Assembly (NCBI GenBank): GCA_036897485.1
Contig: JAYMTF010001298.1
Span: forward strand, 1 to 24,453
Length of the DNA stretch: 24,453 bases
Source of the DNA: Pelargonium nanum
Lineage: Eukaryota; Streptophyta; Magnoliopsida; Geraniales; Geraniaceae
Direction of reading: 5' to 3'
Below are positions 1 to 9,866 of this stretch, one piece after another. Position 1 is the first letter of the stretch, and each line of letters begins with the position of its first letter. A program made the position numbers and the translations under genes. Under the pieces are notes generated by a model that saw only the letters and a program-made list of their open reading frames with translations, had not been told where the DNA came from and made no database searches.

Positions 1-1690
1 TACCTAAAGTCTATATTACTTGAGACGCTAGTGCACTTGCTATATTTAAAACCGAGCATTGACTCGAGCGCACCAATTGGACAATTGGACTTTAGACTTG
101 AACACTAGGCTAGACACATTTGCTTACATGGACAAGAAAAAAAACGACTCTAGTGCGTTTGCGTTGACCCAGGACAAACAGGCGCATCACACATCAAAAC
201 ACTTGATAGAGGATTTGACAGAAACTAATAGCAAGAACTTTTTGGGTCCATATCTGCCAATTCAATGACTAATTTAGGTTAATAAAAGTTTGGATACCAA
301 ATTGGATCTATATGTGGAAGTTCATTGATTAAATTAAGGTTTTTACCTACAAATTAAACCAGTTAGATTTATTGGGTTATGTTGGGTTAATGTCAACCCG
401 TATATTTAGACGTGTAGGGTCTGATCGTGTAATTTAATTAAAATGTGTCTACCGCGACACGTACTTATTTGATGTATTTTATATTGTCTTATTACCTCAT
501 TTATCATGTATTTGTCCCAATTTCATTTGCTTTGGCTTATTTATTATATTTAATAATACTTTGAGTGTTTTTCGGGATTTTATAGCATTCTAAGGGAAAA
601 TGAAGCAAAAAGAAGTAAGTCAAAGTCATTAAAGTGAAATTATTGTTTTCGGTAATTTGACTTTTGAAGCTTAATGTGCGATTTTGACGTTTTTAATGAT
701 CTCATATGGATTTGAATTTTGTTGCTACACAAAAGGGGACCAAGTGCCCCAACTATCTTTCTTTCTCGAGCTTACTCCTTCCTTCTCTCAAATTAACCTG
801 CTAAACAAGGCCCACTCTACGAATGACCCTCCTGATGCTTAAATTAGTCGGGTATATGTTTTTCCGCCCCCTCTATCTCTTACTTCTCCCTCTTAACTCT
901 ATGGGCGGGTTCCTTTCTTCTATACCTTGGGTTTAGATGGACTTTATGGGCTTTTAACTGGTATTTGGGCCCGAAGGGCACCATATGAGCTCAATACCCA
1001 ACACTTAGTCTTAACGGGCCATTTGAGCCCAACACAACACTATCTTTGTAAAACATAATTAAAGATTTTACAATAGGTTTCATGTCACCCAAATAAATCT
1101 TTTAAATTATATAACTTATTATATAAATAAAAATTAGCGGATAGTCCTCGATATAGGCCCGCATTTGGCGAGTTTTTTTGTCCGACCCATTTAAGCCCAC
1201 TTATGATGTGGTCTATTTTGGCCCGTACCAGGCCCGCAAATCGCATTGTCAGGTCTAATTATGGGAAAGAACATCATTTGAAGCTTAATTCTCTCAAAAC
1301 TAACCTAATTAATAAGTAAATTTCATTTTTAATTATCATTAAGAATAATGGGGAATGAACCTAACTAATACACCCTTCAATGCACATTATTTGAAAGCAT
1401 TTAAAAGTTGCGCTCGGCATGAATGAATTCAATTGTAATGCAATGAAAGCCGGGTAAGCTACCCCAACCTCCCATAATGGAATTTCATTTCATGCCACAT
1501 AAAATAGGTTCAAATCCCATTGATATTAAAGTTTTTTAAGATGTCATTACCATTCTTATTGCTTGCTAAAGGAATTTTAATTGCATATTTTTTTATTTAT
1601 TGAGTTTTTTATTTTGTGTAGAATATTTATTTATTGAGGTAAATAGGTCCTTTTAGAGTTCTACTCAATTTAAAAAAGTAATATAAAATG

Positions 1691-1797
1691 TCTTAATATC
1701 AATAAGTCTCATTAATTATTAGTAATATTCGTGATAAACATTGTACTTGAGAATATAAATAAACATGATAGTCTCAATATCAATAAGTCTCACATTG
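1691..1797. repeat. Short direct repeat, two copies 81 bp apart
   Basis: The words TCTTAATATCAATAAGTCTC (from 1691) and TCTCAATATCAATAAGTCTC (from 1772) differ at one position. The sequence between them is AT-rich and not obviously repeated. The origin is unknown; a relic of a local duplication is the simplest reading. Confidence 0.6.
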
Positions 1798-2019
1798 AGC
1801 CTCTATGTTACATTTTTATTTTATTTACATCTCTCACATTAGCGAGAATTCTCATCAGAATCAATTTCTTCATTAATGAAAACTCATATTGAGTCCCATA
1901 TTTTTATATCACAAATCATTATTTTTAAGGAATTTTGTTTTATTTATTGTTACTTGCTATTATGTAAGTGCCCAATGTGTTTTAAAAAATGACTTTTAAT
2001 ATCGTTTAGTGGATTTTCT

Positions 2020-2061
2020 ACAATGGTCCTAGTATTTTCATTTACTCATGAGGACCATTGT
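2020..2061. repeat. Perfect 11-bp inverted repeat (hairpin)
   Basis: ACAATGGTCCT at 2020-2030 is the exact reverse complement of AGGACCATTGT at 2051-2061, with a 20-base AT-rich spacer. It lies in gene-free DNA about 1.4 kb before the RRM gene. It could be a MITE core or a chance hairpin. Nothing around it suggests a terminator or a small RNA gene. Confidence 0.6.
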
Positions 2062-2299
2062 TGTTTATGCTCTAATTGTAAATTCAATTTATTTTTTATT
2101 CTTAAAATGGTAGAATGTCGAATTCAAAAGAAGGGAGAATGTCACTTGTTTTACTCGTCAACTGAAGTCAACTAAATTGTCTTATCAAAGCGTTGTCGTA
2201 GAACTCTTCTTGATTTTGAGCTCTTGAATATATGGGCTTTCACACTTAGTAAATTCTTAGAATGAGTTATACATGTAAAAATGTTATTATAAACAAATT

Positions 2300-2860
2300 T
2301 TGACCTTTTAAATGGGCTCGGATTGCCTCAAGACTCTTCCGGAAGGATTTGTATGATCTTCTTTCATGTTCAACAATTGTGAGAGTGATTTGAGGTTTCA
2401 AAAGTAGTCTTATAATGCAGTCTTAGTTCAACAAATCAACCTGAATGGCTTCGAGACTTATCTCATTGGATTTGTGTCGTCGTTTATCCGGGTGACTTTG
2501 TATCATTGCAGAGCATAAGCTGAAAATAGCCGCTCTCAAGCCACGAATCCGTGTCTGAAACGATTTTCTCAGGATTAGGACCCCTAAATGATCTCGGCTG
2601 GATTGAAAACTTGGTTTTTTCGTTTCAAGAGGTCATTTACCATGTGTGGGTGATCTTAAATTGTTTTGAAGATCAAGTTGAAAAAATCACTCTTAGTTCG
2701 TGTATCCGTGACCCACATTGAATTTTCGAGTTTTGGACCCCTAAACAACCTTGAATTGCTTCAGGATTTGCTATGTTGGATTCAAAAAGTCGTTTCCCAT
2801 GTTGAGGTACCCTCGTCTCATCGTGGAGTGTCGGCCGAAAATATCGTCTCTAGGCGTGGC
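2300..2860 (+). repeat. Four-unit diverged tandem repeat, unit about 125-155 bp
   Basis: Four segments share one plan. Each begins with a word like GACCCCTAAA or its variant, then CTCGGATTGCCTC or a variant, then a GGATTTG-like word, then a GTCGTTT or CATG word. Recognisable starts are near 2302, 2426, 2578 and 2735. The last two units are the most alike (both have GGACCCCTAAA, a TTG-rich middle and a CATGT end). The units are too diverged to be recent. Such arrays occur both as minor satellites and in the non-coding parts of old LTR elements, and I cannot tell which applies. Short open frames at 2666-2963 fall inside the repeat and are not genes. Confidence 0.55.
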
Positions 2861-2869
2861 GTCTAAAAT

Positions 2870-3430
2870 ATTTGACGGAAGTCCTATCGTGAGTATCAGA
2901 ATAAGTAACTGTCAAAATGTAAAACTCGTGTTTGTACTTCATATTCTTTCACATCTTGAATGATTCGATTAATAACGTACTTTTAATCAATAAAAGTTGT
3001 AATTTGTAAGGATCATATAAATTACTTTGTATGTTGCATAACTCAATAACATGAAGACACTAAATTGTGCTCTTCCTCCACCACATCCACAAGTTAAGTT
3101 AACAACAATCTCCATCCATCCATTTATATAGCTCACAAATGAAACGTAACAGCCAATTAATTTCAATATATACGTGACATTATTTGTTATACCTAATAAA
3201 TTATTCTTCACTTAGGATAAACACTAATGTATATATAATTATTTAAATAAATAACTAACGAAAAGGAATATATAAATAAAAAAATGATGAACAGATAGAG
3301 CAAGCAAAATGGGAAGTTGAATACAGCAAAGCAAGTATCTTTGGACCCATTAAAAGGATGGATATGGGTTGCCATATACAAAACATTAATCAAAAAAATT
3401 GATTCTAAAATATTAAAAATCAAAATCTCC
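2870..3430. other. Upstream region of the RRM gene
   Basis: This is AT-rich DNA without a credible gene. TATA-like words occur at about 3268-3280 (TATAAATAAA) and about 3408-3416 (ATATTAAAA). The second is the better placed core promoter element, because the pyrimidine-rich leader of the downstream gene begins soon after it. No transcription start can be fixed from sequence alone. Confidence 0.4.
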
Positions 3431-3772
3431 CACTTGCAACTTTCTCTCCAATTTCCTCTGTTTTTACCATCATAGTTGCAGAGTATCTTGTTGGGCTTTT
3501 CTCTTTAATTTACAACAAAAAACAATTTTGTTGTTTTTCAAACCTCCAATAGTAATATTGATTTCCTCGTTTAGGGTATCTTGGTTGGAGAATCTGAGGA
3601 GACCTAACTGTACAAATCTATTACTAGTTCTCACCAAAATTAAAAACCCTTTGTCTCTCCTCTGTTTTTACTCTGTTTTTAGGGCTCTCTCTCTCTCTCT
3701 CTCTGTGATAGATCATATAATACCTTTCTGTTTCTCTGTCCCTCCTCTGTTTCTTTTATTTGGACACAAACC
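3430..3772 (+). promoter_or_regulatory. Pyrimidine-rich 5' leader of the RRM gene with overlapping uORF
   Basis: The approximately 340 bases before the start codon are rich in CTCTG and TTTT words and contain a (CT)n run at 3685-3704, typical of plant 5' leaders. An ATG at 3528 opens an 82-codon upstream frame whose TGA (3774-3776) overlaps the main ATG (3773-3775) as ATGA. If transcription starts upstream of 3528, ribosomes would meet this uORF first. Whether the leader also contains an intron cannot be decided. Confidence 0.45.
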
Positions 3773-5065
3773 ATGACTCAACAGAGGCAAAACAAGATGG
3801 TGGGTACAAACAATATGGCCTCAAAATTTGGTGACACAACATGGACCAAGATCTTTGTGGGAGGCTTGGCTTGGGAGACCCAGAGTGACACCATGAACCT
3901 CTATTTCCAGCAGTTTGGGGAGATCCTGGAGGCTGTTGTGATTGCTGATAAGATCACTGGCAAATCTAAAGGCTATGGCTTTGTATGCTTCCACTTAGTA
4001 ATTCCTCAACTTTGTGTCTATTGTTTTTTGTCTTAATACTTTGTTTTTATTTGCTCTTTAGGTGACATTCAAGAACCCAGATTCTGCTGTCAGAGCTTGC
4101 CAGGATCCATATCCTGTGATTGATGGTAGGAGAGCTAATTGCAATCTTGCTTCCCTTGGAGCAACTCACAAGAATCGCCATAGCCCTTCTCATGCTCCTC
4201 CACAACAAGGTCATTCATTAACATGCTGACTTTTCTCAATCAACTTTTAGGTTTTAGATTAATTTGATGATTATCTGACTAGAGTCTCATGCACTGGGCC
4301 GCCCGTTTTCTACTTGTGTTGATGGATATTAGTACATAAGAACATATGTTTAGTACCAAGTTTCATTCTTTTTATACAAAACTAGTGTTGAATTTGCAGG
4401 AATGGAGCAATTCAGACCACCACATGTACCTAGATCTGCTGTTCATGGGGGTTCCATGTATTATCATCAACCTGTGCCACATAATGCGTATGCTTATCCG
4501 GCTTATGGGTAATCGATACTATCAAATCTCTCCAATGGTTTGTATGATTTGTTTTTCATTTGTTGTCTCATTGTTTTTTGTGTTCATTGACCACATTCAG
4601 GTACCCTAGTTATGCACAAGACATGTATGCAATGGTTAGTTGTGTTCACAGAACATGAAAACATAAACTTGTGTATTGATATGTTTTTTAGCATCAGAAT
4701 CAAAACTGTTGTTTTGTTATCATGTAGAATTATTATAACAATGCGTATGGCGGGCAACACTATCCTTTCTACTACGCCCCGGGAGTCTACTATGGTTATC
4801 GTCCATCATACGGACAGACTAGCCCTAGGCAGCAGCATCCCAAATTAGCACAAAATCCGTACTTGTCTCAGCAATACCATGCCTCCCCAACTTTAGCTTC
4901 CCCTCCGTTAATCACCGGCGCCACAACTGGTATTGGAATCTAACCTGTACTTCAAATTCTAAGAATTAGTTCTTGTAACATTGTTTTGAACTGTGCAATG
5001 TTAATGCAGATGAATCAGGCACAGCTACGATAGCAGCAGCATCGGAACAGAAGTCATCAGATTAG
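3773..5065 (+). CDS. Single-RRM RNA-binding protein, ARP1-like / RBM24-38-like (252 aa, six exons)
   Basis: The coding exons are 3773-3982, 4062-4209, 4400-4508, 4601-4634, 4728-4929 and 5010-5065, all with GT..AG introns; they join into 252 codons plus TAG. One RRM spans about residues 24-100. RNP2 is KIFVGGL (26-32), and RNP1 is KGYGFVTF (66-73), which is split by intron 1. The segment [13 protein letters not shown] just after it is a hallmark of this plant family (Arabidopsis ARP1 and relatives). The rest is a low-complexity tail rich in Tyr, Gly, Pro and Gln (for example [18 protein letters not shown]), likely disordered. The role is inferred from the family: binding of single-stranded RNA and post-transcriptional control; ARP1 itself is known to respond to abscisic acid. 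The first ATG was chosen because an RRM of usual length follows it; Met9 and Met15 are possible alternatives. Retention of intron 5 would end the protein shortly after G-I-G-I. Confidence 0.9.
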
Positions 5066-5300
5066 TTCCAGCGTCGAAAACATAGCATTCCACTGCATGA
5101 ATATCGAAACAAACATCAAGAAAGGAGCATATGAAGAAAAAAAGAATACAAGACATGTTCAAAAACATATACAACAACTACAAAACATGGCATTTCACTG
5201 ATATATAGAATGGATCTTCTGTCATGTATCTGCATAGCATAGGTGTTCTTAAATTCTTCAATCATTGTAATTAACATTCTTGCTTTACTTAATTAGTACA
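5066..5300 (+). other. Probable 3' UTR of the RRM gene
   Basis: The A-rich stretch after the TAG is followed by plant-type upstream elements, TGTATCTG near 5226 and TTGTAATT near 5266, and by T-rich DNA. No canonical AATAAA is seen, which is common in plants. The cleavage site is estimated, not observed. Confidence 0.35.
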
Positions 5301-6249
5301 CATTATTCTTGACAAGATTGAGCTTCAAGCCTAATGTTAGCATTTTAAGATCAAGTCATCTTTGTTAATTTAGCAGAAACCAAACATGCCTGAAGTGGAC
5401 CACCAAGAGGTAAATTGGCTTTATATGATTATTGCATTGTCCAACAATGCTACTGCCATTGGGAACCATTAAGACCATGACAATTTCCTCCGAATTTAAT
5501 TTGATGTGGACTATATACAATTACATTATTTATTTATTTCCAAGACATCACTATTCACTAAAACTTAAAATACATTCATTTTTCTGGATGGTTCATCTAT
5601 GTATATATCTATTCTTGTTCTCATTTTCTTCTTCATTTGGCAAGTCACCAAATCTTTATTTTACCTCTCAACATATGTAGTATTGTGATTGAAGAGAAGA
5701 CATATGGATATTTAATATAGGTTTCCCAAATTGTTGATGCTATGAGTGTGGAAATGATTATTAGTTGAAGGGTAAAATTGTTTTAGATCCCTCTGGGTCT
5801 GGACAATTTGTCTGGTCTGTCCAAATCAATCTTTTTCAGGTTTAACCTAATCTCTTTTTTGGGGTTTTGTACAATGTCTGGAATCCTAGGTATATCAACA
5901 TCATTGGAGTTTTCAAAAAGCAGCTTAAGATTAATTCAGACCTAAAATTTGCAATTCTCATTTCACCTTAAACTTATAAATTATTTCTATGTATCAGAAT
6001 AAGTATTTTTTTTAATCTCGGAACAAATTTGAATTTGAGTTTAATAATATCCATATAACTATATAATTAGTATCATTTGAGTTTGGTACGACACGCGTTC
6101 ATAGGAATATAAGAGGGAATATACAATATTAACTAACTTCTCTTTGAAAAATTTAATATAGAAATCAAGACACTTAATTTAACCGAGAAAGTATTATATT
6201 CAGTAAAATTGATCCTAAAATCAAATAAAAATAAAAATAAGGTTAACAA
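5301..6249. other. Intergenic, nothing recognised
   Basis: This is AT-rich DNA without coding signal. The open frame at 5432-5680 has no family resemblance and is rich in hydrophobic residues only because of T-rich codons. I see no repeat with clear borders. Confidence 0.5.
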
Positions 6250-6384
6250 TGTGAGAAATTGTATGTATTGTATATATTGAATTGTGTGTACATACAATAC
6301 ATGCTTTGTTTATATAGAGCTGGAGTAGTACAAGATAAACCAATGAAATGAGCTATATACATAATCTCTAATATTACGCTAACA
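6250..6384 (-). repeat. Putative short copia LTR (135 bp)
   Basis: Read on the minus strand, the block starts TGTTAG and ends CTCACA, so it has TG..CA borders with the longer inverted ends TGT/ACA. It contains a TATATAA word and sits directly against a purine-rich stretch at the end of the copia pol fragment. It is short for a copia LTR but within the range seen for small elements. No partner copy was found in the window, so this is inferred from position and borders only. Confidence 0.45.
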
Positions 6385-6760
6385 CCATCATCATTTTCCT
6401 TCAAACATAAGGTGGTTGAATAGAGATCATCTTGAGTTTACCATGAATCTCACTAAACTGTCCAAACAACTTATTTTTAGTGAAGACATAATATGATGTC
6501 CGGTCACGAGTAGCAACTAAATAAGAGGGAGGGTGCCTCGAGTGAGATGTTGGCGAATAAAATGACAATTATTCTCAATTTGCTTTGCGCTCTCTTGAAA
6601 TACATCATTATAAGCAATCTAAATATTAGAGATGAGTACCAACTGTGTGTTGAACACTCATATATTGCAAAAGTCACTGTAACCAAAGAAGTTCAGAAGG
6701 GATTTGAGTTAGTTTGAAGTAGTTATATGCTGTGAAAGATGTTTAAACTATTTGTTTATG
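6250..6760 (-). mobile_element. Ty1/copia LTR-retrotransposon fossil: 3' end of pol plus one LTR-like end
   Basis: On the minus strand, about 6500-6620 reads like the end of a copia RNase H domain, including the words IENNCHFIRQHL and RGT, which resemble the family's conserved IEIDCHFIRE-type segment. Further along on that strand comes a purine-rich tract (about 6385-6402), and immediately after it a block of about 135 bp bounded by TG and CA (6250-6384), as expected for a polypurine tract and a short LTR. The copy is broken, with several breaks, and only this end is visible; no second LTR was found. It is old, since the similarity is low. The true extent toward 7141 is uncertain. Confidence 0.55.
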
Positions 6761-7133
6761 TTTATAAAATGTATTGTTCAGAAAAATTGTGTCCATTTTC
6801 CTTTAAACTTTACAATATATACAACTCTATATTAACATGTCCCATCCTTAAAAGTACTATCAAATAAGATACTTGAATGGACATTCCCCTGTGACTAACC
6901 ACTTTCATAATGTTACCTCTACTCTTTAAAAAGGTGTATAAATTTTGTTTTTCAATTGTTAAGCTTTTTCACCATGAGTAGAAAGAAGCCTAACATAAAT
7001 GTGTGTTGAACCAACTTTCTTAAATGAGCTTGAGTTCACTTAATAGCTACAAACCTATTCATGCACACTATAAGAAGAGCATATTGTTAAGTGAAATGTA
7101 GAGTAAACATCCTTATCATGGTGTAACGGGACA

Positions 7134-7964
7134 TCGCCAAACAGTGGCGTAGGCAAGGGGCGGTCGTGGTGGGCCGTGGCCTCCTATGCCAGCCTTCGAG
7201 ATATGTGATATATAGTTATGAGATTCATTGTAATTTTGAATTGTTATTTGGTCGAGTGGTAAAAGTGTCTCCCCTTAACCTCTGTGAGCTTGGTTTAAAC
7301 CTAGCATTTTACTATTTTTATCTTGTTTTAGTCCTTAAGACTCATCTCATGATGAAGCCCAATCCCTTATATTAGTAAAGCCCAATCCATGTCATTGTTA
7401 AGCCCAAATCTATCAATGACAATAAAATACAGCTCATGTTATTTTTTTATTAATTCATTTAGTATTAGAAATGAAATCGCTTTCCCCATTCTTCATTTCA
7501 TCTTTTACAGTACTCATTCCTTAACAGCATAATGGAAAGTTTAACTTGTGTCGATGGTTCAAATATTATTTTTTTATTAATTTTTTTATTTGTTTGACAT
7601 CACTCTATTGTGTTTTGGTATCTATGAATATTATTTCGGGACAAGTCTCTTAAAATACACTAATCTTTTATATTTAATCTATTAATATTTAAAACTTATG
7701 ATTAGAAACGAATGAACTTGTCTAAATCAAAATTTATCTCATACAAACTGAGCCTAAATTCGAGTATTATTATACTAAATTTGTTGTTATTCATATTTTT
7801 CAATTTCAGATTTAGATTTGTACGTAAGTTCTATAATTTTGGTGTATAAAATATCATATTTAATACTTTTAGAATGATTTTATCATATAAAATTCATGTA
7901 TTATGACTTTTGAAATTTTTTGTGCCCTCTTGAACAATTTCCTAGCTCCGCCTCTGTCACCAAA
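7134..7964. mobile_element. Non-autonomous hAT element, Tip100-type ends, 815 bp with 8-bp target duplication
   Basis: The element runs from 7142 to 7956. Its left end is CAGTGGCGTAGGCAAGG; the right end read in reverse complement is CAGAGGCGGAGCTAGG. This matches the CAGNGGCGGAG terminal pattern of Tip100-type hAT elements. The flanks are TCGCCAAA (7134-7141) and TCACCAAA (7957-7964), an 8-bp target duplication with one mismatch, which is the length diagnostic for hAT. No transposase frame is present; the open frame at 7166-7375 is short and resembles nothing. It is therefore a MITE-like derivative that depends on a transposase elsewhere. Confidence 0.8.
7249..7302 (+). repeat. tRNA-like Pol III box pair inside the hAT element (SINE trace?)
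   Basis: TGGTCGAGTGG at 7249-7259 fits an A box and GGTTTAAACCT at 7292-7302 approximates a B box, with a spacing of about 33 bases as in tRNA-derived promoters. No cloverleaf can be folded and no poly(A) or T tail marks a SINE end. It may be a SINE remnant nested in the hAT element, or part of the element itself. Confidence 0.3.
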
Positions 7965-9219
7965 TAAGATAAATTAAGCATAAGCAAGCTATATGAGCTC
8001 AACAAATAGATATAATGTAAAGAGTGGTAATGTATGAATGCGACAAATTAGCCAAAATATCTCTTACACATTTGGTAAAGAGGTATTCACAGAATATATA
8101 GAGGAGGTGAAGTGTCGTTAATTGAATATTCGAAAGTAATCATAATAGGGAATGAAGATGTCATATTGACGTCACACAACAATGATATAATTATGTTACA
8201 AGTACATAGTAAAAGTGGTGATAAGATGGCAAGGTCTCTTGAGCAAAAGAGCTCCATGAGGATCTAGTGAGAAGAAGTTTCCAAGGAGTTATAGGGAAGA
8301 GTCTAGGAGGCTACCATATATAGGGCGCATTTTGCTTCCAAAATTTCGTGGAGTGTTTAGAATTCGAACTTGACACTTAGTAACCTTCGAACTTTGAAAA
8401 GGGTTAAACCTTGAAGATGATCTATCAATTTAGTACATGATCTTATTGATCTGACCTGCTATGATGTTTGAGAAAGACAAGGTGAATTGTAACTTGAAAA
8501 AATTATCCTAAACTTCTCTAAAGTGTTTGTCATCACATCCAGAGTGGTAGAAAGCCCTAATGAAAAGAATAAAAAAATAACTTAATTTAAGTATAATAAA
8601 AGAGACACAATGATTCAAGAGGATCAACTTTTTCCACACCTGCAAAAAGGCATCTAATATCCAAGAGGTGGAGACTAAAGGACATGTGTTCAAAGTCCAC
8701 CTCACGCCACGATTGTGGCATTGTTGGCGGAGCTCTTTAGACACGTGGAGCGTTCTGATTTATTTGAGAGGTGGAGGCTCAAGGACATATGTCCAGAGTC
8801 CTCCATACCCTAAAGAGGCCACTTTCACTGCATGGTTGGCCTAATGACCTGATTATAACTCTCTATTTTAGTTTCATTGAAGATTTTACGAATCAATAAT
8901 TGAATCAATTTCCTTGGTACAAGACTCAACTTTGACTCGGACGTTCAATGAAGGTTACTAGAATCCTTATCACACATTTTGTCTCAAACTTTAATACTAG
9001 GTAAAAAAAGTATGAATGAAGTCACCGAGTGAAATTAATTTAAAAGAACTATTCTCATTTAAATCTTTGACTTTAACTACATAGACTTTTAGACTTTGGA
9101 GTGTTCCATTAATTATGATCCAACAAAAAACTAATTTATATAATGAAAAGATACTTTAGTAAGATAAAGTTTCGCAATGTGTTGACTTTCGCTTAGTCAG
9201 AAAGCCGCCGGTTAACACA
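7965..9219. other. Intergenic with a short direct repeat
   Basis: No gene is visible. A direct repeat of about 40 bp occurs at 8665-8702 and 8768-8805 (shared words GAGGTGGAG and AAGGACAT, then CA-AGTCC), 103 bp apart. The ends of the repeat (GTTCAAAGTCC type) weakly recall a Pol III B box. The minus-strand open frame at 8508-8744 overlaps this repeat and is not convincing as a gene. Confidence 0.4.
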
Positions 9220-9580
9220 CGCTAGTCATCATTGCCTTTTGGCTTTTGTCTTTTGACTTCTTACCCATGTCAACTGAAGACAAAGCTAAAGCCAATGTCC
9301 CAAGTCAACATTCAACTCCAAGAACACTATCACATGAAGATAAGTATCTGATTGTGTGTACACAAATAACACTAACATTGGTGTATTTCAAGTGTCTCAA
9401 GTGTCGCTAGTCATCATTGACTTTTCACTTTTGACTTTTGACTTTTCACCCAAGTCAACTGAAGACAAAGCTAAAGTTAATGCCCCAATCCACCTCAACA
9501 TTCAACTCAAAGAAGACTATCACATGAAGAGGAGGATCTGAATGTGTACACAAATAACACTATCATTGGTGTATTTCAAG
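9220..9580. repeat. Two-copy tandem repeat, period 185 bp
   Basis: Copy 1 (about 9220-9392) and copy 2 (about 9405-9580) both start CGCTAGTCATCATTG. They share the blocks TCAACTGAAGACAAAGCTAA, CTATCACATGAAGA and ACACAAATAACACTA, and end GTGTATTTCAAG. A few dozen differences and small indels separate them. The repeat begins within about 60 bases of the apparent 3' end of CID copy A, so the first base of any read-through transcript would enter it. Its family is unknown. Confidence 0.8.
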
Positions 9581-9639
9581 AATTTTCACTTGTCTTGGGA
9601 CATAAAAATATTGGTTCTCCTCTGTGGGACAACCCCTAA

Positions 9640-9866
9640 AGAGTTGAGCTCAACATAAATTAAGTCATTCATATCCTCAAAATCACATTCAACTCTACAA
9701 GATAAACCATAAACTACGCCCAACAGATAGATAGCGAAGAAGACACCGGGTTGATATGCAAAGAACAGAAGTACCAAGAGAAACGCCAAAAGTACCTCAA
9801 AAACATCTATGTATATGTAAATATATCTATCAGCAGTCATAGAGATCACTAAACATGCAAGGAGAT
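9640..9866 (-). other. 3' UTR of CID copy A, conserved with copy B
   Basis: The sequence downstream of the stop can be aligned with that downstream of copy B (16915-17097). Shared blocks on the plus strand include CTCAAAATC-CAT-CAACTCTACAA (9675-9701 against 16923-16949), an ACACCGGG/ATACCGGG word, GAAACGCC-AAGTACCT and CTATGTAT. A 114-codon minus-strand frame at 9586-9930 covers this stretch but starts in the last intron, in a different frame from the CID protein, and is treated as chance. Confidence 0.6.

Larger units (their letters stand above)
1..2290. other. AT-rich intergenic DNA, no gene recognised
   Basis: No reading frame here has gene-like length or composition, and the only open frame near the left edge (59-268) matches no family I know. 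Visible structure is limited. There is a stretch rich in GGCCC/GCCC words at about 960-1250, of the sort often left by old plant transposons. A roughly 25-bp sequence occurs twice (1691 and 1772, 81 bp apart), and there is a perfect 11-bp inverted repeat at 2020-2061. I infer degraded repeats and spacer. Confidence 0.6.

Noticed and set aside
59-268. 69-codon plus-strand frame at the left edge
   Set aside because: Composition is unlike a conserved domain, there is no recognisable motif, and it lies in repeat-like DNA.
960-1250. GGCCC-rich stretch as an LTR or transposon end (a TGTTGGGTATTGAG word on the minus strand near 1003)
   Set aside because: The word resembles some LTR starts, but no second border, purine tract or coding remnant was found.
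3208-3423. 71-codon minus-strand frame upstream of the RRM gene
   Set aside because: It is hydrophobic only because of T-rich sequence read in reverse, with no family match; it overlaps the likely promoter.
4346-4848. Plus-strand frames inside the RRM gene (4346-4609 and 4612-4848)
   Set aside because: They are other-frame shadows of exons 3 to 5 and their introns.
8661-8810. tRNA-derived SINE at the 103-bp direct repeat
   Set aside because: Only a weak B-box-like word is present, with no matching A box at proper spacing and no tail.
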